Positions 11,315-21,571 are shown, counted from the stretch's first letter. The stretch is DNA of 64,000 nt from an uncultured Psychrobacter sp. (GCA_947489525.1 CANLDW010000006.1:1-64000), one strand, 5' to 3'. Made by a program: numbers and translations. Notes: generated by a model not told the origin, from the letters alone.

Positions 11315-11407
11315 AGTCTGACCTAAATAAGAAATAGAATAATGAAATACCAGCTAGGGCGTAAGGCGCTGTATCTATAAGACTATAAATAGTGTAACAG
11401 CGCAGCG

Positions 11408-13261
11408 CTAGTGCTGGGCGGTCCAATCGAGCATCGTATCTAAAACGACTCTGGCATTATGCGCATTGAGCGCCTGCTCGGTATTGATTAATCCTACCAC
11501 GCTATAGTCCTGTCCTGAGCGTCCCTTGACATAACCTGCCATCGCCGTGACGTTATTGAGCGTGCCTGTTTTTATCCAAGCGCGTCCAATAGCGGCAGAT
11601 TGCGGTAAGCGTTCACTGTGACTTGCAATAGTACCACTGACGCCAGCCACCCCTAATGAGTCCACATAAGTGTTAAAGCTTGGCTGATGATAAGCGTAAT
11701 TCAATAGCTCGCTCAGATTGCTAGCAGTGACGGTACACTCGCGGCACAGCCCTGAACCATTGGTAAGAGAGGGCGGCGGCGTGGTTAATGTCGTTTGCCA
11801 CCACTGGTTGATATGCGTCAGCGCGTTGGGATAGTTTGTCGTTTTAGGACGACCAAACTGATATAAGCTCGCCGGCGCTACCTTGTTATCCTGTACATGA
11901 CTTGTGTTCGTTGAGACGTGAGTATTTGAAGCCTGTCTACCAGCATACGCACTCAGTGATAACGTTACTTGCTCGGTCATAACGTTGTTTGAGAAGTGAT
12001 TGATATCGTAGATTTGCGCGGCTAGGTCAAAAGAGGGGTAGCTTGCGATCGGTAGCGGCGTGACCGGTAGCGCACGTAAACCTAGCGCGAGATGCGGCAT
12101 ATTGGCACGCGCTTGCATAGCAGGATAAGGGGCTTCTTGAGCGATGACGCGTCCGCTCAAGGTGTTGCCAAGATCTAGCCACTTAGCTTTGATCACCCGC
12201 GCGGCAAAATCCTTGGCGTCTGGATAAGCGACCTGAAATACGTGTTCAGCGCAGCTATTTGGCACGTCAGCACCTAGCACCAGTTTATCAGCTTGCCATT
12301 CAGGCTCTAGGCTGTATTTGGCTTGCGAGCAGACCGCGGCGCGCGTATCGCTTCGCATGGGTAGCTGATAATCAGCGAGCTGTGGCACATAGGTCAGCTG
12401 GGCTTGGCCGTTAGGTAGGGGGTAACTGTGGATACTTACGGTACTAAAGTTAACCAACAAACCATCAGGGCTAGCGTTATACGGGCGCAGCGAGGCATTA
12501 TCAAAAGCGCTTGGATCTTTGCTAACGTTATCAAAGATAGCACTATCAAGGATAATATCGCCATCAATATGCGTGATACCAGCACGCTCAACACGGTAGA
12601 GAAGCTGATTTAGGCGTTCGTGAGTGAGCTTGGGATCACCGCTACCTTGAATAATCAGATCGCCTTGTAAGCGATTTTTGATCACGACGCCAGTATGATA
12701 AGCGCGCGTGTGCCAGACAAAATCTGCACCTAACGTATCAAGAGCGATAAAGGTTGGAATCAGCTTCATGGTGCTGGCAGGAGTTCGGGCAACATCAGGG
12801 AGGTGACTGACTATCGGCGCTCGATTCTTTAGTATTTGATTGACTGGCTTTTGACTGACTGAGGGGGTTATCGGTGTGCGACTAGTCGCTCTCGTTGCTG
12901 GTTGCTGGAGTAGACTTTGATAAGTATAAGGATCATCGGTATAAGCCTGCAGCTGTTGCTCGTTTTGTTTAATGGTCTGTTTTTCATAGATGACTAAGGG
13001 CTGCTCAGTATTGAGTTCAGGATTTGTTGGCAGAGCGGGACGACTCTTTGTACCTATATCTATAACTTGAATAGCAGTTGGCAAGCGACTGTCTTCACGG
13101 CTACCCACCGGGGTGATGAGCATACTAATATCAGCTGAATTTAAGCCTGCACGGACGAGCGCTGTTTGTACTGGCTCAGGCAGGGTTGCATGAGCGCTTG
13201 GTTCCAGTAGGGCTAAAATCACTATCGATAGCGCCGCAATGCGTTTGATGCGTTTGCCCAT
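11408..13261 (-). CDS. dacB: D-alanyl-D-alanine carboxypeptidase/endopeptidase (PBP4, peptidase S13)
   Basis: A periplasmic penicillin-binding protein that trims or cleaves peptidoglycan peptides. The three active-site motifs are present: STMK (SxxK), SNN (SxN) in HFSNNVMTEQ, and KTG in WIKTGTLNN. The frame is open up to 13435. I place the start at the ATG ending at 13261 because it begins a classical signal peptide, MGKRIKRIAALSIVILALL, ending in SAHA. Upstream codons would instead encode SPLNK repeats from a 15-base tandem repeat. The SD before this ATG is weak, so an upstream start is not excluded. Confidence 0.92.
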   Translation of the reverse strand: MGKRIKRIAALSIVILALLEPSAHATLPEPVQTALVRAGLNSADISMLITPVGSREDSRLPTAIQVIDIGTKSRPALPTNPELNTEQPLVIYEKQTIKQNEQQLQAYTDDPYTYQSLLQQPATRATSRTPITPSVSQKPVNQILKNRAPIVSHLPDVARTPASTMKLIPTFIALDTLGADFVWHTRAYHTGVVIKNRLQGDLIIQGSGDPKLTHERLNQLLYRVERAGITHIDGDIILDSAIFDNVSKDPSAFDNASLRPYNASPDGLLVNFSTVSIHSYPLPNGQAQLTYVPQLADYQLPMRSDTRAAVCSQAKYSLEPEWQADKLVLGADVPNSCAEHVFQVAYPDAKDFAARVIKAKWLDLGNTLSGRVIAQEAPYPAMQARANMPHLALGLRALPVTPLPIASYPSFDLAAQIYDINHFSNNVMTEQVTLSLSAYAGRQASNTHVSTNTSHVQDNKVAPASLYQFGRPKTTNYPNALTHINQWWQTTLTTPPPSLTNGSGLCRECTVTASNLSELLNYAYHQPSFNTYVDSLGVAGVSGTIASHSERLPQSAAIGRAWIKTGTLNNVTAMAGYVKGRSGQDYSVVGLINTEQALNAHNARVVLDTMLDWTAQH

Positions 13262-13264
13262 TTG

Positions 13265-13324
13265 AAGGCTCTTATTTAGAAGGCTCTTATTTAAAGGACT
13301 CTTATTTAAAGGACTCTTGTAATG
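13265..13324. repeat. 15-bp tandem repeats at the 5' edge of dacB
   Basis: About four consecutive copies of a 15-base unit close to AAGGCTCTTATTTAG. The first two are nearly exact and the last two change GGC to GGA. The unit keeps the dacB frame open (SPLNK-like repeats), so it lies either in the leader or in an N-terminal extension. Confidence 0.9.
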
Positions 13325-13435
13325 AGCATCGGCGCGCATGCCGCTATTAAGAGGAAATAATAAGTACATGCAGTCTGCTATCAGGTTGTAAAAGGCACAT
13401 AGTAGCATAAGTTGCAACGCACACGTATAGCACAC

Positions 13436-14073
13436 TTATAAACGGCACTGTTATACACGACCCTTGGCTTAAGCGCTATAAAAAGTTGCGAATCACTTTA
13501 CTGTAGAGGATCATCTGAAACTATAGCAGTAGCACGGTATCCTTTTTAAATGGGATCAACTATATTTGAAAATTCGTAGTGTCAGTTAAAAAATGAATAA
13601 TTACTATCAAAAGAAACCTCTAAAATAAATTTTTTTTATCGTCTTTATTTTCTGTGATTACGTCCGAACATCAGACGATTGATATGTCTTTGAAAGGTTA
13701 ATTTTTATTTTATTTTACTATAAGCCATAATTGGCTTGCCATACAAAAAAATGAGTTTTTACAAAGAGATGAAGTCATGCTTACCGTCAGTTGTGATTCA
13801 TGGTAAAGTTACTTATAATAAAAGATCAGTAAGAAATAAATTCATAATTGCTACATTTCAGTAAGGTAATAGTTTTTTTGTTTTTTGTACATCTCACAAA
13901 AAAGTGAAAACGATAAAGCGTCAACCTGTCTTTTATGTTCTTACGTTTTATACCTATTTATACTTCATATATAGGTGCGAATTGATGATTGATAAAGAAT
14001 AGCTTAAAAACCAACGAACAAAAATAAGAGATAGTCGTTGTTATTTTAGCGGTAAACGCCAAGGACGGTTTAC
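13436..14073. other. Long AT-rich intergenic region between dacB and an unknown gene
   Basis: This gap of 638 bases is strongly AT-rich and divergently flanked. I found no gene, tRNA or convincing structured RNA. It presumably carries promoters for dacB and the downstream membrane protein. Confidence 0.5.
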
Positions 14074-14745
14074 ATGTCTTATGTTTATGGATCAAAGCAT
14101 ACGGATAACCGTGAAACGCTCAACGTTATGTCGCGGGCAAAGTGCTATGAAGAGCTCAAACAACGTGAAAATCGCTGGTGGCAGGCAGGTCAGATGTTAA
14201 GTACGCTCAAAGAGCGTCAAATGTTTTGGTATAGTGATAACAGTCTTATCATGTGGTTAGTTTGGCAATTTGTAGCTTATGTTGTTGTCGCTATGCTACT
14301 CATGCTCATTAGTAAACTATTTAACATGCCATTGTCCGTCTGGCAATACTTGATAGTAGTATTACTACAAACTATCGTATTTGCAGTAGCGTTAGCCAAT
14401 AGATCTCGTCTGGCATCGCGCTTACAAAACAAGATTGACGAACAAGAGCTAGCGCGCGCAGAGGCGTTTAGTGAGATGATCATTCTAGCTGCTGACTGCT
14501 TATACCCTGATGTCCATCGCAAAGCGCCTATCACGTTACAAAAGCTTTATGAGGATAGTGAAGTATCTTTTTATCTCTCAAGTTTGCACTGCTTATTACA
14601 GCGCGAGGTTGAGGCGGGACGACTACGAATAAAAGAACAACAAAACCAAGCGGATGCTCTTCTCCCGCCTGATCTTGCTGATGATGAGCTGGCTTCCCAC
14701 GCCAGTGAGATCACTTATATCAGCGCCTTAACAATCAATAGCTAA
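14074..14745 (+). CDS. Unknown two-helix membrane protein
   Basis: A 223-residue protein I do not recognise. After a charged 60-residue N-terminal part, two hydrophobic segments (about residues 67-88 and 92-109) form a hairpin in the membrane. A mainly helical, charged cytosolic domain rich in E, L and A follows. The ATG at 14074 has a strong AAGGACGG ribosome site. It is convergent with glnD, and about 60 bases separate the stops. No catalytic motif is visible; the layout suggests a small membrane-anchored structural or regulatory protein. Confidence 0.75.
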   Translation: MSYVYGSKHTDNRETLNVMSRAKCYEELKQRENRWWQAGQMLSTLKERQMFWYSDNSLIMWLVWQFVAYVVVAMLLMLISKLFNMPLSVWQYLIVVLLQTIVFAVALANRSRLASRLQNKIDEQELARAEAFSEMIILAADCLYPDVHRKAPITLQKLYEDSEVSFYLSSLHCLLQREVEAGRLRIKEQQNQADALLPPDLADDELASHASEITYISALTINS

Positions 14746-14803
14746 TCCTTCAATAACTAATCTTTTATTGCTCACAGCCAAGCGCCATATTCACTAGGGT
14801 AGA

Positions 14804-17551
14804 CTACGCAAAAGTATGGTCAACTCTGGTATTTAAACTGGTTATTAATGCCTGTTTTAGGGCGTCTAATTTCTCAGTCGATAGCGGTGCATCGTTTTGA
14901 TCGCTAATGTAGAACATATCCTCTGCGCGCTCGCCAAGCGTTGTGATACGCGCGGCGTGAACTTCAATATTTTGCTGCAAAAACACCTGTCCTACTCGAG
15001 CGAGCAAACCTGGTTGATCGAGCGTCTCAAGACTCATGATGTGCTGACCTGAGGCGGCATTCAACTCAAAACTGATAGTCGTTGCCACATCAAAATGGCG
15101 CAGCTGACGCGGCAAGCGTTTATGAGTCAGCTTAGGCGCAGTCGGATTCTTAAAGGCGGTAATTAGCCGCTCTTTGAGCTCTTCTTGACTCTCCTCATCG
15201 ACTAGAAGTGTGCCGCTACGATCTAATAATACGTAAGAGTCCAGCGCAAAATTGCGCGTTGCCGTTATAATGCGCGCATCTAGCACGTCTAGATTCATCT
15301 GATCGAACACGGCCATCGTCACCGCAAATAGATTAGTCTGATCTTGCGTGTAGACGAATACTTGTACCGCATCAAGTGCCAATTCTCGGTGCTCACGCAA
15401 GACGATCAAGGGCGCACTATCAGCGTCGGAAGCTCGTCCGATAGGGGGATGGTTCAAGATTGCCTCGGTATGCCATAATATATCCTCTGGAATCTCACGC
15501 AAAAAGTACTCATCGCCCAAGTCGTCCCACAGACTAAGGACTTCATCACGATCCATACGCTGATCATCGACGTTATCAAGCATTTTTAACGCTTGCGCGC
15601 GCGTGGCGCTGATCATATCTTGCCTGTTGGTAGGGGCATCAATATCCGCGCGTAAGATGCGCCGCGTCTGTGTATATAACTGCTTCATCAAGGTAGCGCG
15701 CCAACTGTTCCACAGCTGAGGATTGGTGGCATTCATGTCGGCAACGGTCAAGACATATAAGTGATTAAGATGGGTCACATTACCGATGAGGTCTGCAAAG
15801 ACAGTAACGATCTCAGGGTCTGAGATGTCCTTTTTTTGCGCAGTCATCGACATCAGCAGATGATAACGGGTCAGCCAGCCGACCAGATGCGCATCCGCCT
15901 TACTCATACCGTGCGCTAGACAAAACTCTATAGCCTCCGTCTCACCAAGCTCACTGTGATTACCGCCGCGACCCTTAGCAATGTCATGAAACATAGCAGC
16001 CAGCACTAAAATCTCTTTACGCTCAATACGCTGAAAGATAGAGCTGACCAGCGGGAAGTCTTGACTGACATGCTCATCAGTGAAACGGTGCAGGATACGA
16101 ATCAAAAACAGCGTATGGGCGTCGACCGTATAACGATGAAACAGATCGTACTGCATGAGTCCTGTCACTTGAGCAAATGCAGGAATATAGTTACCGAGTA
16201 CACCGTAACGGTTCATTGCGCGCAGGCGATGAAATAGATAGTTTTGTTCCTTTAGATTCGCCAAAAACAGTGCTCTGTGCTCAGGATTATCACGATACGT
16301 CTGATCAATACCGCGCGCGGCAATTTTGAGCGCGCGTAGAGTATGGGTGCGAATATACTTGATACCCTGTTTGCCCATCAGCAAAAACATCTCAAGAATA
16401 GCGTCTGGATGCTGAGCAAAGACGCGGTGATGGGCAATAGCAATCTGTTCACCAATACGGTTAAACCGAGCGTTTAGTACGTGCTTACTCGGCTGTTCCT
16501 CTTCAGGAAGATCCGGCTCAAGAATAGTTTCATAATAGTGAGAGGTCAGCATCTCAGAGAGCGTGGATATTTGCATCGCACAGCGGTAATAGTCACGCAT
16601 AAAACGCTCAACCGCTGCATTTGGCTCATCATCAGGCTGCGTCTCATAACCCATACGCTGGGCGATATCGCGCTGATAATCGAACAACAGCTTATTTTCG
16701 TTGCGCCCTGTCATCTCATGCACATAGTGACGTATCTGCCACAAGTAGCCTTCAGCGAAGTTTAATTCGTCAAATTCTTTTTCAGTCAAAAAGTTTTGCT
16801 GTACTAAGTCATAAAGCTTAGTCACGCGAAAATAGCGCTTGGTTACCCAGCCGATGATATGAATGTCACGTAGCCCGCCGGGTGCCGTTTTGATGTTAGG
16901 TTCAAGGTTGTACTCAGTCGCGTTGTGCTGGATATAGCGCGCTTTGGCCTCAGCCATCTTGACCTCATAAAAATCGCGCGGCGACCACTGTTTATTAACC
17001 ACTCGTATGGGGACGTACGCTAAGTCGTCATTACCGATGAGCAAGCGTGCTTCAAGCAAAGCCGTTGCGATGGTATGATCCAGTGCGGCTTCCAAACAGT
17101 TCTCGACGCTACGCACCGATAGTGCAGGCTCAAGCTTAACATCCCATAATAGAGCGACCAAGCGATCGATTTTGCAGCTGGTATCAGCGTCAATCTCAGT
17201 TGGTGCTAACAGTAAAATATCGATATCTGAATACAGGGATAACTCGCCACGCCCATAACCGCCAGTAGCAAACAGGGCAAGCTCAGTCTGATCTAACTCA
17301 AACCATTTAAACAAAGCGATAAGCAGCTCATCAATCGCACAAGCCCGCGCTGCAACGAGCTGGCGGATATTGACCCCACGCTCAAGGGCGCGGCTGATAT
17401 CCTCGCCGATCTGGGCCAGCCAGTTTGATACACCCGAGATTAGCTTATCATCCTCTACGCTATCAGTAGTAGAGAAGGGAGCTAGGGGAGTGATATGGAT
17501 GGAGGCAACATCGCAAGTAAACATGAGTGGTATTCCATTAAAAGCAGACAT
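14804..17551 (-). CDS. glnD: Bifunctional PII uridylyltransferase/uridylyl-removing enzyme
   Basis: GlnD senses glutamine and adds or removes UMP on the PII protein, controlling nitrogen assimilation. The nucleotidyltransferase domain has GGYGRGEL followed by YSDIDILLL. The HD domain has HDIAKGRGGNHSELG. Two ACT domains lie at the C-terminus. The frame is open to a TTG at 17605, but the extra 18 residues would form a hydrophobic stretch out of place in a cytosolic enzyme. Starts at 17551 or 17524 are both possible because neither has a strong ribosome site. It lies downstream of map, behind a terminator-like hairpin. Confidence 0.95.
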   Translation of the reverse strand: MSAFNGIPLMFTCDVASIHITPLAPFSTTDSVEDDKLISGVSNWLAQIGEDISRALERGVNIRQLVAARACAIDELLIALFKWFELDQTELALFATGGYGRGELSLYSDIDILLLAPTEIDADTSCKIDRLVALLWDVKLEPALSVRSVENCLEAALDHTIATALLEARLLIGNDDLAYVPIRVVNKQWSPRDFYEVKMAEAKARYIQHNATEYNLEPNIKTAPGGLRDIHIIGWVTKRYFRVTKLYDLVQQNFLTEKEFDELNFAEGYLWQIRHYVHEMTGRNENKLLFDYQRDIAQRMGYETQPDDEPNAAVERFMRDYYRCAMQISTLSEMLTSHYYETILEPDLPEEEQPSKHVLNARFNRIGEQIAIAHHRVFAQHPDAILEMFLLMGKQGIKYIRTHTLRALKIAARGIDQTYRDNPEHRALFLANLKEQNYLFHRLRAMNRYGVLGNYIPAFAQVTGLMQYDLFHRYTVDAHTLFLIRILHRFTDEHVSQDFPLVSSIFQRIERKEILVLAAMFHDIAKGRGGNHSELGETEAIEFCLAHGMSKADAHLVGWLTRYHLLMSMTAQKKDISDPEIVTVFADLIGNVTHLNHLYVLTVADMNATNPQLWNSWRATLMKQLYTQTRRILRADIDAPTNRQDMISATRAQALKMLDNVDDQRMDRDEVLSLWDDLGDEYFLREIPEDILWHTEAILNHPPIGRASDADSAPLIVLREHRELALDAVQVFVYTQDQTNLFAVTMAVFDQMNLDVLDARIITATRNFALDSYVLLDRSGTLLVDEESQEELKERLITAFKNPTAPKLTHKRLPRQLRHFDVATTISFELNAASGQHIMSLETLDQPGLLARVGQVFLQQNIEVHAARITTLGERAEDMFYISDQNDAPLSTEKLDALKQALITSLNTRVDHTFA

Positions 17552-17651
17552 AAAGTATAAAAGTAAATGCGCCCAAAGCACAAAAATAAATGCAACGTCA
17601 ATCAAAAAAACGAATCAAAAGACTCAGCTAGTTAAGCTAACTGAGCTAACC

Positions 17652-17675
17652 AAAAAAAAGACCGCCTAAGCGATC
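17652..17675 (-). terminator. Rho-independent terminator of map
   Basis: On the minus strand GATCGC-TTAG-GCGGTC forms a six-pair stem with one G-U pair, followed by eight T. It lies just after the map stop and before glnD. Confidence 0.75.
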
Positions 17676-17682
17676 CCTTTTA

Positions 17683-18474
17683 TTATTGTGTCAAAAAACT
17701 TAAATCTTCTTCAGGTCGTGCGGTAAAGACTTCACAACCGTTATCAGTGACAACCATCGTATGTTCCCATTGCGCAGAGAGCTTGCGATCTTTAGTAATC
17801 GCTGTCCACTCGTCAGGTAATATCTTTGTCTGCCAAGTACCTTGGTTAATCATCGGCTCAATCGTAAAGGTCATACCGGTTTTTAGCTCAAACCCTGTGC
17901 CTTTTTTACCATAGTGCATGACTTGCGGTTCGTGATGAAACTCATCACTGATGCCATGACCACAGAACTCACGCACAATACTAAAACGCTCAGGCTCGAC
18001 AACTTCTTGAATTGCAGCACCTATATCGCCTAGACGCGCGCCGTTTTTGACCACACTCATACCCGCATATAGTGCCTTTTGAGCGACATCGCAAATGCGC
18101 TGGGCCATGATGGAACCATTACCAACGATCCACATCTTTGAGGTATCGCCGTAGTAGCCATCCTTAATGACAGTCACATCGATGTTAATAATATCGCCGT
18201 CTTTGAGCAGTTTGCTCTCGGTTGGGATACCGTGGCAGACCACGTGATTGACTGAGGTGCAGATAGACTTTGGAAAACCATTGTAATTAAGCGGCGCTGG
18301 AATCGCGCCTTGCTCATTGACAATATAATCATGAGCGATTTGGTTTAGCGCTTCGGTACTGACACCAACTTTAACGTACTCATCAAGCATGACAAGGACT
18401 TCGCTGGCAAGCTTACCAGCGACACGCATCTTTTCTATAGCTTCAGGAGACTGAATAAGGGATTTTTTTATCAT
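17683..18474 (-). CDS. map: Methionine aminopeptidase, type I
   Basis: Removes the initiator methionine from nascent proteins in the cytosol. The 263 residues match the family's usual length. The pita-bread metal centre is visible: VCHGIP, the D pair in NIDVTVIKDGYYGD, then GHGISDEFH, and the later TIEPM. The last part carries the second conserved glutamate in EHTMVV. It is divergent from the lipase gene. Confidence 0.97.
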   Translation of the reverse strand: MIKKSLIQSPEAIEKMRVAGKLASEVLVMLDEYVKVGVSTEALNQIAHDYIVNEQGAIPAPLNYNGFPKSICTSVNHVVCHGIPTESKLLKDGDIINIDVTVIKDGYYGDTSKMWIVGNGSIMAQRICDVAQKALYAGMSVVKNGARLGDIGAAIQEVVEPERFSIVREFCGHGISDEFHHEPQVMHYGKKGTGFELKTGMTFTIEPMINQGTWQTKILPDEWTAITKDRKLSAQWEHTMVVTDNGCEVFTARPEEDLSFLTQ

Positions 18475-18813
18475 AATTATCGATCTTATTGGTATTAAAT
18501 GTGAATAGAAGGACTCACGTCCGACTAGTAGCGTTACATTATAAACGTAATGGTGACTTTTTTACGCTAATCAAGTCTTGATCTTTAGCAAATGATTCAA
18601 AATTACTTTTATAATCATCGCTTTAATTATGACTGTCAGGTCATTAAATGTAGTCTTACGTTACGATAATGAGTTGAATATTGCTAATAATATCAGTAAT
18701 GTAGTTGTACCCGCTAAATGGACCATTAGCAATTTCGGTTATTCTTATTTTGTCTGTCAATACGATAGAGCATTATAACGTGTCCAAACCCTACTTTTAA
18801 CAAGGATGTTACC
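18475..18813. other. Divergent map/lipase intergenic region
   Basis: A 339-base AT-rich gap with no gene. It carries outward promoters, including the lipase promoter proposed separately. Confidence 0.5.
18750..18779 (+). promoter_or_regulatory. Putative sigma-70 promoter of the first lipase gene
   Basis: TTGTCT at 18750-18755 and TATAAC at 18774-18779 are separated by 18 bases and lie 34 bases before the lipase ATG. This is sequence likeness only. Confidence 0.4.
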
Positions 18814-19902
18814 ATGATACCTCGTATCAATAATTTAACCACTATTGCTTCTCGCAAATGTTTGCCAGCGCTAAGCGCGCTTGGTACGTCTCTTCTTCTC
18901 ATGACGATGTCAACGACACCTACGCAGGCCGCTGGACAGTTTTATAACTGTGCTAACGCTAGTGGCTGCGAAAAAGTGGATAGCAAATTTTGGACGTCCA
19001 AACATACCGACACTAAGTATCCTATCGTTATGGCACATGGCCTTGGCGGCTGGACGAAATTGTTCAACGCTGTCGATTATTTTTATGGTATTCCGCAAAC
19101 TTTAATGCGCGGCGGTAGTGAAGTATACGCTACCAAGACCTCATCAGTGCATGATAGCGAGTTTCGCGGTGAGCAGCTGCTTCAACAAGTCAAAACTATT
19201 TCTGCAATCTCAGGGAGTCCTAAAGTTAATCTATTCGGTCATAGTCATGGCGGTCATGATATTCGCTATGTTGCCGCCGTCGCACCAGAATATGTGGCAT
19301 CAGTGACCGCAGTATCAAGCCCAGAACAGGGTTCAAAAATGGCCGATTGGGTCATCGATCAAGTTGTCGAAGGTAGTGCGAAGTCCGGTTACCCTGAGGG
19401 CGAGTTCAATGCGGCCTCAAAAGTAGCCATTGCTTTTTTTGATTTCGTTGGGGGCTTTATGGATGTCGGCTCTGGTATCTCATTTTCTGATATACAAGAG
19501 CAGGATGGCTGGCAAGCAGTAACCGCCTTATCTACTGATTATACGACTAAATTTAATGCTAAGTTTCCTGCAGCAATGCCAACCAGCTACTGTGGTCAAC
19601 CAACTGCTACTGAGGTTAATGGTATAAAATATTACTCGTTCAGCGGCGTTGGTCAAATTACAAGGGCTGCTGATCCTATTGATTACGTCTTATCATTGAC
19701 AGCGCTGCCCTTCGGTGATGATCCTAATGACGGTTTAGTATCAGCCTGTTCAAGTCGCTTGGGTTATGTGATTAGAGACGACTATAAGATGAACCATTTA
19801 GACTCAGTCAACCAGTTACTCGGTATGACCGCTTGGGGTCAACCTGATCCTAAAACCATTTATCGAGATCAAGTCAATCGTCTCAAAAAAGCCAATCTAT
19901 AA
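18814..19902 (+). CDS. Secreted triacylglycerol lipase (family I.1/I.2)
   Basis: A 362-residue secreted lipase that hydrolyses long-chain triglycerides. A signal peptide ends near residue 40 (TPTQAAG). The oxyanion region reads VMAHGLGG, the nucleophile is S144 in GHSHGG, and the acid and base are D306 and H328. The 22-residue D-H spacing equals that of Pseudomonas LipA. C260 and C312 can form the structural disulfide. Lipases of this group need a Lif foldase, and one lies two genes downstream. The ATG follows AACAAGGATG. It is a tandem paralogue of the next gene (shared motifs and nearly identical C-terminal thirds). Confidence 0.95.
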   Translation: MIPRINNLTTIASRKCLPALSALGTSLLLMTMSTTPTQAAGQFYNCANASGCEKVDSKFWTSKHTDTKYPIVMAHGLGGWTKLFNAVDYFYGIPQTLMRGGSEVYATKTSSVHDSEFRGEQLLQQVKTISAISGSPKVNLFGHSHGGHDIRYVAAVAPEYVASVTAVSSPEQGSKMADWVIDQVVEGSAKSGYPEGEFNAASKVAIAFFDFVGGFMDVGSGISFSDIQEQDGWQAVTALSTDYTTKFNAKFPAAMPTSYCGQPTATEVNGIKYYSFSGVGQITRAADPIDYVLSLTALPFGDDPNDGLVSACSSRLGYVIRDDYKMNHLDSVNQLLGMTAWGQPDPKTIYRDQVNRLKKANL

Positions 19903-19970
19903 TAATATTTAACTAATTTTGCTTAATTTTATATAAAGCCATTATGAGTGTTTGACTGTCCACTAGATTA

Positions 19971-20004
19971 ACGTACGAGAGCTTATGCTGTCGTGCGTTT
20001 TTTA
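19971..20004 (+). terminator. Rho-independent terminator of the first lipase gene
   Basis: ACGTACGA (19971-19978) pairs with TCGTGCGT (19991-19998) with one G-U pair, and six or more T follow. Confidence 0.75.
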
Positions 20005-20337
20005 TTGTCCTTTGCTTATTGCTGGGTAAAGGGTACAAAGAAAGACGACTAATGATGAGAGTCTTCCTTTATAGATACTGTAATTTTTGCTTACAATTAA
20101 GAAGGTTTTCTTGTCTAATATTTAAAAGGGCAATTAGACTCTTGATATTGCTTACTAAGTAAGGGTTTACCAAACCTGTATTAGAATCAGTACCTTATAC
20201 TAAGCTATACCGATCGTGCGTTGATTTCAAAGAATGTCATTTAATAATAAAAACTACTTGAACATTACAGAATATGGCAGTATTGTAATATGAGTTGCTA
20301 AAGGACTTAGCAGTTGTTTGTTTTATTTATAACGTTT

Positions 20338-20379
20338 CTATGCGTTTAGCACTTATGTTGCTATGCGTTTAGCACTTAT
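20338..20379 (+). repeat. Direct repeat upstream of the second lipase gene
   Basis: Two exact copies of a 19-base sequence beginning CTATGCGTTTAGC lie at 20338-20356 and 20361-20379 (period 23). They are 40 bases before the lipase start, in the usual position of a regulator site. Confidence 0.9.
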
Positions 20380-20418
20380 AAAGAAGCAAAGAATCTCACT
20401 TATGACAAGGACGCTATC

Positions 20419-21483
20419 ATGACACTCAGTACGAAACCCTTATCTTCCTCCAAAAAATCCCTTACTGCACTAGGAGCTATTAGCGCCGGTGTGCTCATGC
20501 TGTCTATGACCTCGACTGCTGCACAAGCGGCTGGAAGCTTTTATAACTGCGCGAATCCTACGGGTTGCGAAAAGGTCGATAGCAAATACTTTACCTCTAA
20601 CCATACCGACACTAAATATCCTATCGTTATGGCTCATGGCCTCGTAGGCTTTACTAAGCTATTGGGTGTGGATTACTTTTATGGCATCCCGCAAACCTTG
20701 ATGCGCGGCGGTTCTGACGTTTTTGCGACTAAGACGTCATCTTTTGGCGATAGCCGCGTGCGCGGCGAGCAATTATTGCAACAAGTAAAAACCATTAGTG
20801 CGGTTTCAGGCAGCCCCAAGGTTAACTTATTCGGGCACAGCCACGGTGGGCATGATATCCGCTATGTTGCAGCCGTTGCCCCGCAGTACGTGGCTTCAGT
20901 TACCGCAGTGGCAAGTCCTGAACAAGGCGCGTTACTCGCTGATTGGGTTATTGATGAAATTGATGGCGATAAAATCAATGGTGAATACAATTGGAGTAGC
21001 GAGGCCGCTATAGGTCTGTTTAAACTGCTTGGTAATGTTATGGATCTAGGAGCCAGCATCCCTATCGATCAGCTCCAAGAGCAAGATGCTTACGGCGCGG
21101 TGACAGCATTGACGACAGACTATATGAAAGACTTTAATGCTGAGTTCCCAGCAGCGATGCCAACCAGCTACTGTGGTCAACCTACAGCGACCTCAGTGAA
21201 TGGCGTCAAATATTACTCGTTCAGCGGTGTGGGTCAAGTGACTAACATCGTAGATCCTAGTGACTATATTATGCTGGCGACTTCCAAAATCTATGAAAAC
21301 GATGCAAATGATGGCTTAGTCTCTGCCTGTTCTAGCCGTCTAGGTTACGTGATTAGAGACGATTATAAGATGAACCATTTAGATTCGGTCAATCAAGCAC
21401 TAGGCTTAGTCGCCTGGGGTCAACCTAATCCTAAGACGGTCTACCGCGAGCAAGTCAATCGCCTCAAAAAAGCGGGCATGTAA
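20419..21483 (+). CDS. Secreted triacylglycerol lipase, second paralogue
   Basis: A 354-residue paralogue of the preceding lipase. The signal peptide ends near residue 38 (STAAQAAG). The catalytic triad is S141 in GHSHGG, D298 and H320, and it shares the structural cysteine pair with the first copy. The central part (about residues 170-230, the lid region in this fold) differs most between the two copies, which suggests different substrate preference. The ATG has an AAGGACG ribosome site. The lipase foldase follows 153 bases downstream, so this copy is the closer partner, while both may use the foldase. Confidence 0.95.
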   Translation: MTLSTKPLSSSKKSLTALGAISAGVLMLSMTSTAAQAAGSFYNCANPTGCEKVDSKYFTSNHTDTKYPIVMAHGLVGFTKLLGVDYFYGIPQTLMRGGSDVFATKTSSFGDSRVRGEQLLQQVKTISAVSGSPKVNLFGHSHGGHDIRYVAAVAPQYVASVTAVASPEQGALLADWVIDEIDGDKINGEYNWSSEAAIGLFKLLGNVMDLGASIPIDQLQEQDAYGAVTALTTDYMKDFNAEFPAAMPTSYCGQPTATSVNGVKYYSFSGVGQVTNIVDPSDYIMLATSKIYENDANDGLVSACSSRLGYVIRDDYKMNHLDSVNQALGLVAWGQPNPKTVYREQVNRLKKAGM

Positions 21484-21571
21484 TATTCGCTCTAGGGTCG
21501 CTACGCTGTAAGCCGGTGGCCTTGTCGTGACGCACTCATAACCCGCTGTTACAAATTCTGCTATTACAAAT

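Larger units (their letters stand above)
19903..20418. other. Intergenic region between the two lipase genes
   Basis: A gap of 516 bases that holds a terminator at 19971-20004 and a 19-base direct repeat at 20338-20379. The rest shows nothing recognisable. Its size and the terminator suggest that the second lipase has its own promoter. Confidence 0.55.
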
